In this document: one piece after another, positions 6,044 through 14,411 of the stretch
Layout of the letters: every line of letters starts with the position of its first letter
Numbering within the stretch: the first letter of the stretch is position 1
The notes under the pieces: model-generated
The model's database searches: none
What the model was told of the DNA's origin: nothing
Seen by the model: only the letters and a program-made list of their open reading frames with translations
Program-made: the position numbers and the translations under genes
Assembly (NCBI GenBank): GCA_030540435.1
Contig: JAUNWG010000003.1
Location: 1-35,986, forward strand
From: Eubacteriales bacterium
Lineage (GTDB): Bacteria > Bacillota > Clostridia > Oscillospirales > Butyricicoccaceae
DNA length: 35,986 bases
Direction: 5' to 3'

Positions 6044-8116
6044 CTAATCCTTCTCAATGCCTTCTGTCTCAATAATGAATTTTACACTGCCGGTCTGGTC
6101 ATCACGGATGCCGGAAAAATTGTTATAGCTGCTGTCCGCACGTTTGACAGCGCGCAATCGGGTCATAACTGTCTTGAGGTCATCGCCCGCAAGATCAGTC
6201 AGACCGTCAATCGCTTCCTCATCAAAGGTTTTCAGGCCAGTCGCCAGCGCACCAGTGCCATCTGACAGTGCGCCAAAGCCGCTGTCCAGCTGACTGCCTG
6301 CTTCCGCAAGCTGTGCCGTGCCGGTACGCAGGCTGATCGCGCCTTGATACAGCTGTTCAATGCCCTGATTGTATACGCCGATACCTGCCGCCAGCTGTTC
6401 GCTGCCGGTCTTGAGCTGCTTCACACCTGCTCTCAGCGTGGACAGCGAGTCCTCCATCCCGGAAAGCCCCTTCATCATACCGGAAAGCGTCTTGGTGTAT
6501 TCCTCCAATACGCCGAGCTGCTTTTTCATATCCGCAACAGTTTCGGAAATGGCGTCCGTATCTACGGAAATAGATTGTACATCCAGCTCCGGCAGATCGT
6601 TCAGTCGGCTTTCTGCTGCTGCAAGATGCTGCTCCACTGCCGCTGTGACATCCGAAAGGTCAATGCTGTCGGCAACGCGGGATGCTGCCGCTTCCTTTTC
6701 TTCCTCGGTCAGCTCGGTATCTGCCAGCGCTTCCCGTGTGGCAGCGCGTGCCTGCTGCTTTGCAGTCTTTTCCGCTTCCTCAAGTGAAACCTTCTTTAGC
6801 TCACTTTTCGCATCCTCTGCGGCTTGCTTGACTTCCTTCTGATATTCCTCCGCTTCGTCCGCAATATCCTGCGCCTTTTCCAGCGTATCCTCCAACGCGG
6901 ACAGCTGCTTGGACAAAGATGCCGTATCATCCGCCAGTGCAGCGGCGGCTGTGCGCACTGCTGCTGCGGCGTCACTGTCCAGCTCCGGCATGGATGCGCC
7001 ATTCAGTGCATCATTCATTTCCGTCAGCCCATCCTTCAACGCTTCTGCGCCGTCCAGAAGGTTGGACTTCTGCGTATTCATCTTTTCTAACGCATCTGAA
7101 AACGTCTGTGCACCGGTGTTGAGCGCCGCAACGCCCTTCAGGTATTCACCCATATAGGAATGCATGGTCTGTACACCGTCAAACAGCTCTGCCGCACCAT
7201 CTACCAGCTGCCCGGATGCATCATTCAGCTCAGACATATCATCGATCATGTCCTCCACATCGTCCAGATCACTCAAATCCATATCGCTGAACATACCGTT
7301 TGAAACGACGGTCGCAGTAAATGCCAGCTCGAAGTCCTCAACATCCGCGGTGATCTCCACATAGTCCGGGATCGTGATGTCCTCAGTCGGCTCAAATTCC
7401 GCCAGCCTGAGGCTGTCCTTCAACCCCGGGCACGCATAGCCAATGACAATATTCTGGTCATCCATCGAAACCGCTTTGCCGTTTTTTACCTTGATATTAT
7501 AAAAAGTATCTTCCGGCAAAACCATCGTGGAGAGCACGGCAAACGGCACCGGAACACTGATCTCTTCGCCGTCTACAGTCACCGTTGTCATTGATTTGTT
7601 CTCATAATCCAGACGGATGCACACCTTGCCGCTCTGTCCCACCAATTCCTCCGGCATGATCGGCTTACCGTCCAACTCATAGCTGATCTGGACGGAAACC
7701 GGAAGCGCTTCCGTGGAGCTTCCCTTATAGGAGATATCCTCGCCGTGGTTTTGCCAAATGATCGCGCCTCCCTCACGCTCCTCATATTCCTCATCGCCGT
7801 TCGTATTTTTAATGTCGCTGAGGCTGGATTGGTCAGCAATCGTGTCCGTACCCGTATTTTTCAGCACGGTTTCCACCGTAACGTCCTCTACATTTCCTTC
7901 AGCGTCCGCCTTTGCATAGACAGTCTCTGTCTTATCGTCCTTACTGGTATCAACCGTCCGTGTTGTACCGGTAGCCTGCTCCAGCGCTTCCTCCGCCGTT
8001 ATTCCGCTTCCGGTATCCTCCTGTGCCTGCTCCTGACCCGCAGCACAGCCAGCCAGCAGCATCCCGACTCCCAATGCACCGCTCAAAACCATTGCAGTAT
8101 ATCTTTTCCGATTCAT
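6044..8116 (-). CDS. Large lipoprotein with LxxG heptad repeats (YhgE/Pip-related)
   Basis: This 690-residue protein has a lipoprotein signal peptide with lipobox LLAGC (Cys 24), so it should be anchored outside the membrane. Two blocks carry the x-x-x-Leu-x-x-Gly heptad periodicity known from YhgE/Pip proteins. One is around LFDGVQTMHSYMGEYLKG, the other in the last 150 residues (LKTGSEQLAAGIGVYNQG and following). Between them lies a highly charged region likely to form coiled coil. YhgE/Pip proteins usually have terminal membrane helices, and none is visible here. It starts 12 bases after the permease stop with AAGGAG, so it is the third gene of the ABC operon. A scaffold or partner for the exporter is an inference. 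Confidence 0.8.
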   Translation of the reverse strand: MNRKRYTAMVLSGALGVGMLLAGCAAGQEQAQEDTGSGITAEEALEQATGTTRTVDTSKDDKTETVYAKADAEGNVEDVTVETVLKNTGTDTIADQSSLSDIKNTNGDEEYEEREGGAIIWQNHGEDISYKGSSTEALPVSVQISYELDGKPIMPEELVGQSGKVCIRLDYENKSMTTVTVDGEEISVPVPFAVLSTMVLPEDTFYNIKVKNGKAVSMDDQNIVIGYACPGLKDSLRLAEFEPTEDITIPDYVEITADVEDFELAFTATVVSNGMFSDMDLSDLDDVEDMIDDMSELNDASGQLVDGAAELFDGVQTMHSYMGEYLKGVAALNTGAQTFSDALEKMNTQKSNLLDGAEALKDGLTEMNDALNGASMPELDSDAAAAVRTAAAALADDTASLSKQLSALEDTLEKAQDIADEAEEYQKEVKQAAEDAKSELKKVSLEEAEKTAKQQARAATREALADTELTEEEKEAAASRVADSIDLSDVTAAVEQHLAAAESRLNDLPELDVQSISVDTDAISETVADMKKQLGVLEEYTKTLSGMMKGLSGMEDSLSTLRAGVKQLKTGSEQLAAGIGVYNQGIEQLYQGAISLRTGTAQLAEAGSQLDSGFGALSDGTGALATGLKTFDEEAIDGLTDLAGDDLKTVMTRLRAVKRADSSYNNFSGIRDDQTGSVKFIIETEGIEKD

Positions 8117-8128
8117 TGTAGACTCCTT

Positions 8129-10447
8129 TTACTCCACATTTTTTAACGCTGCATCCATCGGCACCTTCCGAATCCTCCGGTACTCCAACAGCGCGACCAC
8201 AGCATACGTAACGATGCCGATGATAAACATTTTCACATAAATCACGCTGCGGATGGTCAGCGGGATCCAGCCTGTCAGCTCCTGCTTCAAAATCATACGA
8301 AACAGCCGGTCTACCAGCTCCGCTTCAATCGGGAAGCTGATGAGCAGGCAAACAACGACCACGATCGTGGTGGAGATGATATACAGGCTGCTGATCTCCC
8401 GGTTGCTGTAGCCGAGTATCTTTGTCATAGAAATCGACTGGGCGTTTTTCTCAATGATAATTTTGGACAGCAGGTAAATCAGTACCATAAAGATACCGAC
8501 TGCAAAACCGTCTACCAGAAGCATCATACTGCCCATTGAGATATCCAGCTGGCGCGAAATTTTTGTCAGCGCATCCAGATCAATCACAGAGCCGATATAT
8601 GCATCATCAATATCCGTTATCTCCGTATCGGAAAAATATCCGCTGAAATAATCATCGTCAAAGTCCAGCATCTGGTTCATCTCAGTCTGATCCATAAAGA
8701 CAGCCAATGCCCCTTGGTAATCATAAATGCCGGATACCATAAGCGTATACCGCGTGTCCGCATATGGTTCCTTGAGCACAATTGTATCACCTACACTGAT
8801 CTCGTACTTATCTGCATAGGTAGAAGAAATCGAAACACCGGCGTCGGTATGTTGCAGCGGGATATACCTGCTGTTCTCCTTGACACCATAAACCATGATA
8901 TCCTCACTGTCATAGCCCGTATCTACTGTTTTCAAAGAATATGCACTGAACTTTTCGGCATCTTCATTATCCGTCTGCACCTCTTTCTGGAACATCAGCA
9001 TGGATATCATACTCTCCAGCTTATGCTCGTCGTTCATCGCGTCATACGGCATCTGCAAAATATACTGATACTCGCTGAGCATATTGTTTTTCAGATTATC
9101 CTGATAGATATCAAGCACATCGGGCAGCGCCAAACCGAAGATTAAAAGCAGATTCGCAAACAGGATACCAACAAATAAGATGATGTAATTGCCCATATTC
9201 TGGAAGATCACACGCAAACGGAACCGGCTGAAAAACGGAATGCCTGTCGGAAGGTACAGCGCCCGCTTCTGCTTCCTGCGGCTGAGATCCCGTCGGAGGA
9301 ATTTGAGCGGCGACAGCTGCAGCTTATACTGCAGGATCAAAAAATTGATAACCACCATCATGATGACCGGAACAACCGTCGTCATGACAAAGGCTTCTCC
9401 ATTCCACAGCGTGACATAGGTCGGCAGGCTGTAGCTGCCATAATACATCCCCGCACAGTAATCTTTCATTACCGTATAGCCGATGATATTGCCGATCACT
9501 GCACTGATGGCCGTGACCAGCATCGGCATCGCCATATAGTGGCGCACCAGCTCATTTTTTGTGTAGCCGGACGCCCGCAGCGTGCCAATGACGTTGGCTT
9601 CCTTCGCGATCGTATTGCTGGTGGTGATGCTGAACACAAACGCCATAATCGCAATGACGATATACAGCAGCATGATCATCATGCCGCGGTCGCTGCCCAT
9701 ATCATTTCCCGAAAACTGAATCGCCTGATTCTGATACTGCGGGATAAAATCCTCCAGCGAAACCTCGCCGCTGAGGTTCTTCATAAAGTCCTCTGCGACG
9801 GAATTTTCCTCTATCTCATCCGCAGGCGGGTTGTTATATTTCCATGAATAGCTGAATTTCAGCGCATCCTTGTCAAAGTCCGCAAATTCCTCTGCGGTCA
9901 CAACCGCAACACCGAATTTTTTGGCATCAAACATGGAATCACTGTTGTTTTCAAACAGACAGCTATAGTCCGACAGCGCGACCAGTCCTGTGATCGTCCA
10001 CGACCGGCTGGCGCTCTCCAATGTATCACCGACCGACAATGCATTGTTATCCGCATACATGCGGTCAATCGCGATTTCGCCCGTGCGCTGCGGCATATCG
10101 CCCTCCATGAGGCATACGCGGTTTACCTGCTCACGGTTTTTGAAAATACGCAGCTTGCTGTCGTTTGTCAGCTGCTCCTCCGCATAAAAGTTTTCATACA
10201 GTGTGACATCGAATGCCTCTATCGCTTTTTTCTGCGCTTTGTTTATCTGCTTTGCCGTGCGGAAATTGCCATCTTCTATATTATATTTCTCAAAGCTCTC
10301 GTTATAAGCAGTAATCATACTGCCATCTGCAACCAGAAAGCCGGATACAAAGCTGATGGTTGCCGCCAGCAGCAGAAAAATTGCCAGATATTTGCCGACT
10401 TCCTGCCGCAGCTCCCGGAGCAGCCTTTTGCGCAACGGATTTTTCAT
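8129..10447 (-). CDS. ABC transporter permease, FtsX/MacB-like
   Basis: This 772-residue membrane protein has an N-terminal helix (about residues 18-40) and a large extracytoplasmic domain. A first FtsX-type block follows around MIMLLYIVIAIMAFVFSITT with GTLRASGYTKNEL. After a central helix and a second external domain comes a second FtsX block with SMTKILGYSNREISSLY. Duplicated FtsX domains with the coupling motif G-x-S/T-x-x-E/N are typical of permeases that export lipids, peptides or toxic compounds, or that transmit force. The start MKNPLRKRL is preceded by AAGGAG six bases upstream. It overlaps neither neighbour but sits tightly between the ATPase and the lipoprotein. The substrate is unknown. 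Confidence 0.9.
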   Translation of the reverse strand: MKNPLRKRLLRELRQEVGKYLAIFLLLAATISFVSGFLVADGSMITAYNESFEKYNIEDGNFRTAKQINKAQKKAIEAFDVTLYENFYAEEQLTNDSKLRIFKNREQVNRVCLMEGDMPQRTGEIAIDRMYADNNALSVGDTLESASRSWTITGLVALSDYSCLFENNSDSMFDAKKFGVAVVTAEEFADFDKDALKFSYSWKYNNPPADEIEENSVAEDFMKNLSGEVSLEDFIPQYQNQAIQFSGNDMGSDRGMMIMLLYIVIAIMAFVFSITTSNTIAKEANVIGTLRASGYTKNELVRHYMAMPMLVTAISAVIGNIIGYTVMKDYCAGMYYGSYSLPTYVTLWNGEAFVMTTVVPVIMMVVINFLILQYKLQLSPLKFLRRDLSRRKQKRALYLPTGIPFFSRFRLRVIFQNMGNYIILFVGILFANLLLIFGLALPDVLDIYQDNLKNNMLSEYQYILQMPYDAMNDEHKLESMISMLMFQKEVQTDNEDAEKFSAYSLKTVDTGYDSEDIMVYGVKENSRYIPLQHTDAGVSISSTYADKYEISVGDTIVLKEPYADTRYTLMVSGIYDYQGALAVFMDQTEMNQMLDFDDDYFSGYFSDTEITDIDDAYIGSVIDLDALTKISRQLDISMGSMMLLVDGFAVGIFMVLIYLLSKIIIEKNAQSISMTKILGYSNREISSLYIISTTIVVVVCLLISFPIEAELVDRLFRMILKQELTGWIPLTIRSVIYVKMFIIGIVTYAVVALLEYRRIRKVPMDAALKNVE

Positions 10448-10457
10448 ACTGCTCTCC

Positions 10458-11156
10458 TTACCATTCCAGTGCTTCTGCCGGAACACAATGCTGGTTGCGA
10501 TAATTCTTCAAAATCATGCCGTCGCGCAGGCGGACAACACAATCCGCCATGTCCTTGATCGCGTCATTGTGTGTCACCATAATCACGGTATTGCCATATT
10601 TTCGGTTTACAGTTTCAATCAGCTTGAGAATCTCCTTGGAGGTATTGTAATCCAACGCACCGGTCGGCTCATCGCATAGTAAGATATCCGGATTCTTGAC
10701 GATCGCGCGTCCAATGGCGGTACGCTGCTGCTGCCCGCCGGAAAGCTGGTTCGGCAGCTTGCGCCGATGCTCATATAATCCCAGCGTATGCAGCAGCTCA
10801 TTGACATCCAGCGGCGCATCCCCCAAATAGGCGCCCACTTCAATATTTTCCTGCACCGTCAGATTCGGGATCAGATTGTACATCTGAAAAATATAACCCA
10901 AGTGCTTCCTGCGATAGAGCGTCAGCCGTTTTTCATTCATGTCAGCCATCCGCTCGCCCTGAATACAGATATCGCCGGAATCCGCACTGTCAATGCCGCC
11001 GATAATATTCAGCAGTGTGGATTTTCCTGAACCGGAGGGCCCCAACAAAACACAAAATTCTCCCTTTTCAATATCCAAATTGATGCCCTTGAGCACCTCG
11101 ACCCTGTTTTCGCCCTCGCCAAAGGACTTTTTGATTTCATTGATCTCAAGAAACAT
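10458..11156 (-). CDS. ABC transporter ATP-binding protein, MacB/LolD type
   Basis: This 232-residue ATPase has Walker [10 protein letters not shown] (residues 39-47), the Q-loop segment [14 protein letters not shown], the ABC signature LSGGQQQR, Walker [13 protein letters not shown] and the H-loop IMVTHN. The EPTGALD motif is typical of the MacB/LolD/FtsE branch, whose partners are FtsX-like permeases. That matches the next gene, whose ribosome binding site overlaps this stop codon. It is the first gene of the three-gene operon and is preceded by a strong promoter with a palindromic operator candidate. Confidence 0.95.
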   Translation of the reverse strand: MFLEINEIKKSFGEGENRVEVLKGINLDIEKGEFCVLLGPSGSGKSTLLNIIGGIDSADSGDICIQGERMADMNEKRLTLYRRKHLGYIFQMYNLIPNLTVQENIEVGAYLGDAPLDVNELLHTLGLYEHRRKLPNQLSGGQQQRTAIGRAIVKNPDILLCDEPTGALDYNTSKEILKLIETVNRKYGNTVIMVTHNDAIKDMADCVVRLRDGMILKNYRNQHCVPAEALEW

Positions 11157-11186
11157 AACCCACTCCGTTTCTATGTACGCATATCG

Positions 11187-11200
11187 TTAGCTTACGCTAA
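11187..11200. promoter_or_regulatory. Palindromic operator candidate over the ABC operon start site
   Basis: TTAGC and GCTAA flank a 4-base centre in TTAGCTTACGCTAA. It begins two bases downstream of the -10 hexamer on the minus strand, so it covers the expected transcription start. Size and position suit a TetR- or MarR-type repressor. No such regulator gene is in the window, so the repressor would act from elsewhere. Confidence 0.5.
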
Positions 11201-11202
11201 TT

Positions 11203-11231
11203 ATTATAGTACACAGCATGAATCAAGTCAA
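11203..11231 (-). promoter_or_regulatory. Promoter of the ABC transporter-lipoprotein operon
   Basis: The minus strand carries TTGACT (11226-11231), a 17-base spacer and a perfect TATAAT (11203-11208). It is among the closest to consensus in the window, so repression is likely to be the main control. A palindrome immediately downstream supports this. Confidence 0.88.
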
Positions 11232-11263
11232 GAAATCTTCTCTCATTTCCATTTTATTGTAAT

Positions 11264-11309
11264 AAAGTGCATTTTTGTTCCACAAACTGTTTCTTATTCT
11301 ATGCACTTT
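11264..11309. repeat. Inverted repeat AAAGTGCAT / ATGCACTTT
   Basis: Two perfect 9-base arms are separated by 28 bases in the gap between the ABC operon promoter and the purB terminator. The right arm continues into TTTTTT on the plus strand, but no plus-strand gene ends here, so a terminator role is doubtful. The interior holds TTTTGTTCCA and CACAAACTG, words that recur near 14313-14360 upstream of the aminotransferase gene. The rest of 11232-11362 shows no gene. Confidence 0.45.
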
Positions 11310-11362
11310 TTTACGTAGCTATATCAAGTCACGCATTTTGTTAGCCCGCCCTTACTTTTGGA

Positions 11363-11396
11363 GAAAAAATGCCGCAGGGACATGTCCCTGCGGCAG
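11363..11396 (-). terminator. purB terminator
   Basis: A perfect 26-base palindrome (11370-11395), beginning TGCCGCAGGGACA on either strand, is followed on the minus strand by TTTTTT (complement of 11364-11369). It lies about 35 bases beyond the purB stop. This is a textbook intrinsic terminator. Confidence 0.93.
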
Positions 11397-11429
11397 AAAG
11401 GATGATATATAGTTTCAATAAAAGATTGA

Positions 11430-12860
11430 TTAAAGGTTGATCTCAACCTTGATGTCCTCATCATCGAGATACTTCTCAATGCGCGGCATAACATCGTTTG
11501 CAATAAAGTCCTCGACCTGCTGCGGTGCACGGCCAATATATGCCTTCGGATCCATCTCCGCAAGGATCTCCTCCTTGGTCAGACCAAACATCGGGTCATT
11601 TGCGATCAGGTCAACCATATTGTTGTCCAAGCCCTCTTCCTTCACACGCTTGCCTGCGGTGATGGAATGCTCGCGGATGCGCTCATGCAGCTCCTGACGG
11701 TTGCCGCCGCGCTTTACTGCGCTCATCATAATATTCTCGGTTGCCATAAACGGCAGCTCGCTCATGACGCGCTTTTCAATGGACTTCGGATAAACCACAA
11801 TGCCTTCGGAAATATTGATCATGATATTCAGGATCGCGTCGATGCCAAGGAATGCTTCCGGCACAGAAATACGCTTGTTGGCGGAATCATCCAGCGTACG
11901 CTCAAACCACTGGGTAGCGGAAGTAACTGCCGGATTCAGGGTATCAACAATAACATAACGTGCCAGCGAACAGATGCGCTCGGAACGCATCGGATTGCGC
12001 TTGTACGGCATAGCAGAGGAACCGATCTGGTGCGCTTCAAACGGCTCTTCCAGCTCCTTCAAATGCTGTAACAGACGCATATCGGTCGCAAACTTGCTTG
12101 CAGACTGTGCAATGCCGCCCAGCGTAGCGACGACCTGTGCGTCGATCTTTCTGGAATAGGTCTGACCGGATACCGGAACAACCCCCGGAAAATCAAAGTC
12201 ATCAGCGATCATCTGCTCCATCTTGCGGATCTTATCGTGGTCGCCGTCAAACAGCTCCATGAAGCTCGCCTGTGTGCCAGTGGTGCCCTTCGAACCGAGC
12301 ATACGCATATTCTCAATGCGGAACTCGATCTCATCCAGATCCATCAGCAGCTCATTGATCCACAGCGTCGCGCGCTTGCCGACAGTCGTCAGCTGTGCCG
12401 GCTGGAAATGGGTAAAGCCCAGCGTCGGCATATCCTTATACTGCTGTGCAAATGCAGAAAGACGGCGGATGACTGCAACCAGCTTCTTGCGGACGATCTT
12501 CAGACCCTCGCGCATCTGGATGATGTCTGTGTTATCGCCGACATATGCGCTGGTAGCGCCCAGATGGATGATGCCCGCAGCCTTCGGTGCGACCTTACCG
12601 AAGGTATACACATGCGCCATAACGTCATGGCGGACTTCTTTTTCACGCTTTTTGGCAACCTCATAATCGATGTTGTCAATGTTTGCCTGCATTTCATCGA
12701 TCTGCTCCTGCGTGATCGGCAGGCCAAGCTCCTTCTCTGCCTTTGCAAGAGAAACCCACAGGCGACGCCAGGTGGAGAATTTCATATCCGGAGAAAAGAC
12801 ATACAGCATCTCCGGGCTGGCATATCGGGAACAAAACGGGCTTTCGTATACGTTGCTCAT
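11430..12860 (-). CDS. purB: Adenylosuccinate lyase
   Basis: PurB cleaves SAICAR to AICAR and adenylosuccinate to AMP, releasing fumarate, in purine synthesis. The 476-residue protein has the fumarase/aspartase superfamily regions GATSAYVGDN (101-110), TLGFTHFQPAQ (146-156, general acid-base His) and the signature GSSAMPYKRNP (280-290). Length is normal for the longer, eukaryote-like PurB branch. The start has a GAAAGGA site upstream. It follows the aspartate aminotransferase gene, which makes the aspartate consumed one step before PurB in both of its pathways, but it has its own promoter. A GC-rich hairpin sits just ahead of its ribosome binding site. Confidence 0.96.
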   Translation of the reverse strand: MSNVYESPFCSRYASPEMLYVFSPDMKFSTWRRLWVSLAKAEKELGLPITQEQIDEMQANIDNIDYEVAKKREKEVRHDVMAHVYTFGKVAPKAAGIIHLGATSAYVGDNTDIIQMREGLKIVRKKLVAVIRRLSAFAQQYKDMPTLGFTHFQPAQLTTVGKRATLWINELLMDLDEIEFRIENMRMLGSKGTTGTQASFMELFDGDHDKIRKMEQMIADDFDFPGVVPVSGQTYSRKIDAQVVATLGGIAQSASKFATDMRLLQHLKELEEPFEAHQIGSSAMPYKRNPMRSERICSLARYVIVDTLNPAVTSATQWFERTLDDSANKRISVPEAFLGIDAILNIMINISEGIVVYPKSIEKRVMSELPFMATENIMMSAVKRGGNRQELHERIREHSITAGKRVKEEGLDNNMVDLIANDPMFGLTKEEILAEMDPKAYIGRAPQQVEDFIANDVMPRIEKYLDDEDIKVEINL

Positions 12861-12874
12861 AAACTAAATTCCTT

Positions 12875-12893
12875 TCCCGGCGTCGAATCGCGC
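12875..12893 (-). promoter_or_regulatory. GC-rich hairpin in the purB leader
   Basis: On the minus strand CGGCG pairs with CGCCG, with CG/CG pairing further in. It ends directly before the GGAAAGGA ribosome binding site of purB. It could modulate translation initiation. It matches no riboswitch class I know and is too small to be a ligand-binding aptamer by itself. Confidence 0.35.
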
Positions 12894-12914
12894 CGAACCA
12901 ACACTATAAAGTAT

Positions 12915-12944
12915 ATTGTAGTATGTGGAAGGAATTACTGTCAA
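12915..12944 (-). promoter_or_regulatory. purB promoter overlapping the aminotransferase stop codon
   Basis: On the minus strand TTGACA (12939-12944) shares its TGA with the stop codon of the upstream gene. An 18-base spacer leads to TACAAT (12915-12920). The leader is about 50 bases. purB can therefore be transcribed both with and without the aminotransferase gene. Confidence 0.7.
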
Positions 12945-14137
12945 GCGTTTGCGATGAATTTTTCCAGACGATCAATGCCCTTGTCGATCTGCTCCATAGA
13001 GGTTGCGTACGACCAGCGCAGGTAGTTCGGCGCAGCAAAGCTGGTGCACGGTACGGTTGCAACCAGACCCTTTTCGAGGAATAGCGCTGCAAAGTCTTCG
13101 TCGTTTTCAATAACCTTGCCATACATGGTCTTTCCGACGAAGCTGGACATATCCATCATGACATAGAATGCACCCTGCGGCTTGATGCAGGAAACGCCCT
13201 CGACCTTGTTCATACGCTCAACCAGATGGTTGCGGCGCTTCTCGAACTGCTGACGCATCATCTCAACAGAGCCCTGATCTGCGGACAGCGCTTCCACAGC
13301 AGCCCACTGTGCCATTGTAGCCGGTGCGCCGGTAGAATGGCTGATATAGCTGGACATTGCCTTTGCAACCGTCGCATTGGACAATGTGTAGCCAACGCGC
13401 CAGCCGGTCATTGCATACGACTTGGATACGCCATTGACAACAATGCACTGCTCCTTCATTGCCGGAGATACAGCCGCCATAGAGGTGTATTCAATACCAT
13501 CATATACCAGATTGCAATAGATATCATCGACCAGAACATAGATGCCATGCTTCTCACAAACAGCAGCCAGTGCTTCCAGCTCTTCCTTGGTATAAACCAT
13601 ACCAGTCGGGTTGGACGGGCTGTTCAGCATGAACATCTTGGTCTTGTCGGTAATTGCTGCTTCCAGCTGCTCTGCGGTGATCTTAAAGTTTGCGGAAGCC
13701 GTTGCATGAACTTCTACCGGAACAGCGCCCGCCATACGGATCATCTCCGCATAGCTCAGCCAATACGGTGCAGCTACAACGACCTCATCACCCGGGTCAC
13801 AACATACCATGATCGCAATATAAACGCTATGCTTTGCGCCGGATGCGACAACGACTTCATTCGGCTGATAATCCAGACCCAGGTCTTCCTTCATACGCTG
13901 GCAGACCGCCTTGCGCAGCTCCATAATGCCGGCAGCGGGAGTATATCTGGTCTGGTTATCATGGATTGCCTGAATGCCTGCTTCCTTGATGTGCTCCGGC
14001 GTATCGAAATCCGGTTCGCCCGCACCAAAGCTGACAACATCAATACCGTCGGCCTTCATCTGCTTTGCCATCGCACTGATCGCCAATGTGGCGGATGGCG
14101 CAATTGCACCTGCAATTTTGGAAATCGGTTTAACCAT
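12941..14137 (-). CDS. aspC: Aspartate aminotransferase (PLP-dependent, class I)
   Basis: This enzyme interconverts aspartate and 2-oxoglutarate with oxaloacetate and glutamate using pyridoxal phosphate. The 398-residue protein shows FGAGEPDFDTPEHI near the N-terminus, NSPSNPTG (172-179) and DDIYCNLVYDG. NGVSKSYAMTGWRVGY holds the PLP lysine at about residue 239 and the phosphate-binding arginine after it. This pattern is the Bacillus-type aspartate aminotransferase subgroup (AspB/AspC). Substrate range could include other amino acids. It has its own promoter and an 88-base structured leader. The stop codon is embedded in the purB promoter, which ties aspartate supply to purine synthesis. Confidence 0.93.
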   Translation of the reverse strand: MVKPISKIAGAIAPSATLAISAMAKQMKADGIDVVSFGAGEPDFDTPEHIKEAGIQAIHDNQTRYTPAAGIMELRKAVCQRMKEDLGLDYQPNEVVVASGAKHSVYIAIMVCCDPGDEVVVAAPYWLSYAEMIRMAGAVPVEVHATASANFKITAEQLEAAITDKTKMFMLNSPSNPTGMVYTKEELEALAAVCEKHGIYVLVDDIYCNLVYDGIEYTSMAAVSPAMKEQCIVVNGVSKSYAMTGWRVGYTLSNATVAKAMSSYISHSTGAPATMAQWAAVEALSADQGSVEMMRQQFEKRRNHLVERMNKVEGVSCIKPQGAFYVMMDMSSFVGKTMYGKVIENDEDFAALFLEKGLVATVPCTSFAAPNYLRWSYATSMEQIDKGIDRLEKFIANA

Positions 14138-14231
14138 ACTATATCATCCTTTCCGGGCGTACCACCATTTTGGCGGGAATCGCCGCTGCGGCTGCGTAAC
14201 GCCGCGCTCTAATTTCTTTTTAACGTTCTTT

Positions 14232-14260
14232 ATTATAGAGAAATATCCCGCCTTTTTCAA
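14232..14260 (-). promoter_or_regulatory. Promoter of the aspartate aminotransferase gene
   Basis: The minus strand shows TTGAAA (14255-14260), a 17-base spacer and TATAAT (14232-14237). Transcription should begin near 14225, giving a leader of about 88 bases. That leader contains a GC-rich block (about 14166-14210) and a GGTGGTACG word close to the ribosome binding site. Confidence 0.82.
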
Positions 14261-14307
14261 CCAAAAAGTTTGCATTTTCGGCACAGAATCGAAAGTTTTC
14301 ATACTTT

Positions 14308-14322
14308 GAACAAATTTTGTTC
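14308..14322. promoter_or_regulatory. Palindrome GAACAAATTTTGTTC upstream of the aminotransferase promoter
   Basis: Two perfect 7-base arms flank one central base, about 50 bases upstream of the -35 element. It is followed at 14344-14355 by ATTTTGCACAAA, also found upstream of the sugar kinase gene. An imperfect palindrome lies at about 14357-14375 (TGCAATTCT/AGAATGCA). Together these suggest an array of regulator sites in the otherwise gene-poor stretch 14261-14480. Confidence 0.4.
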
Positions 14323-14411
14323 CAACTTTGCGCTTCTGGCGTCATTTTGCACAAACTGCAATTCTTCAGAATGCAACTTGCATTTCATTTTTTAATTTTT
14401 AAGGAGAAAAA

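Noticed and set aside
11264..11312. Plus-strand terminator made by the AAAGTGCAT inverted repeat and T run.
   Set aside because: No plus-strand gene ends here and the loop is 28 bases long.
12861..12940. Purine or PRPP riboswitch before purB.
   Set aside because: Only 80 bases separate the genes, and part of that is the promoter. No aptamer core is recognisable.
14138..14225. T-box riboswitch in the aminotransferase leader, suggested by GGTGGTACG.
   Set aside because: The leader is about 88 bases, too short for stem I plus antiterminator. No intrinsic terminator follows and the T-box core is imperfect.
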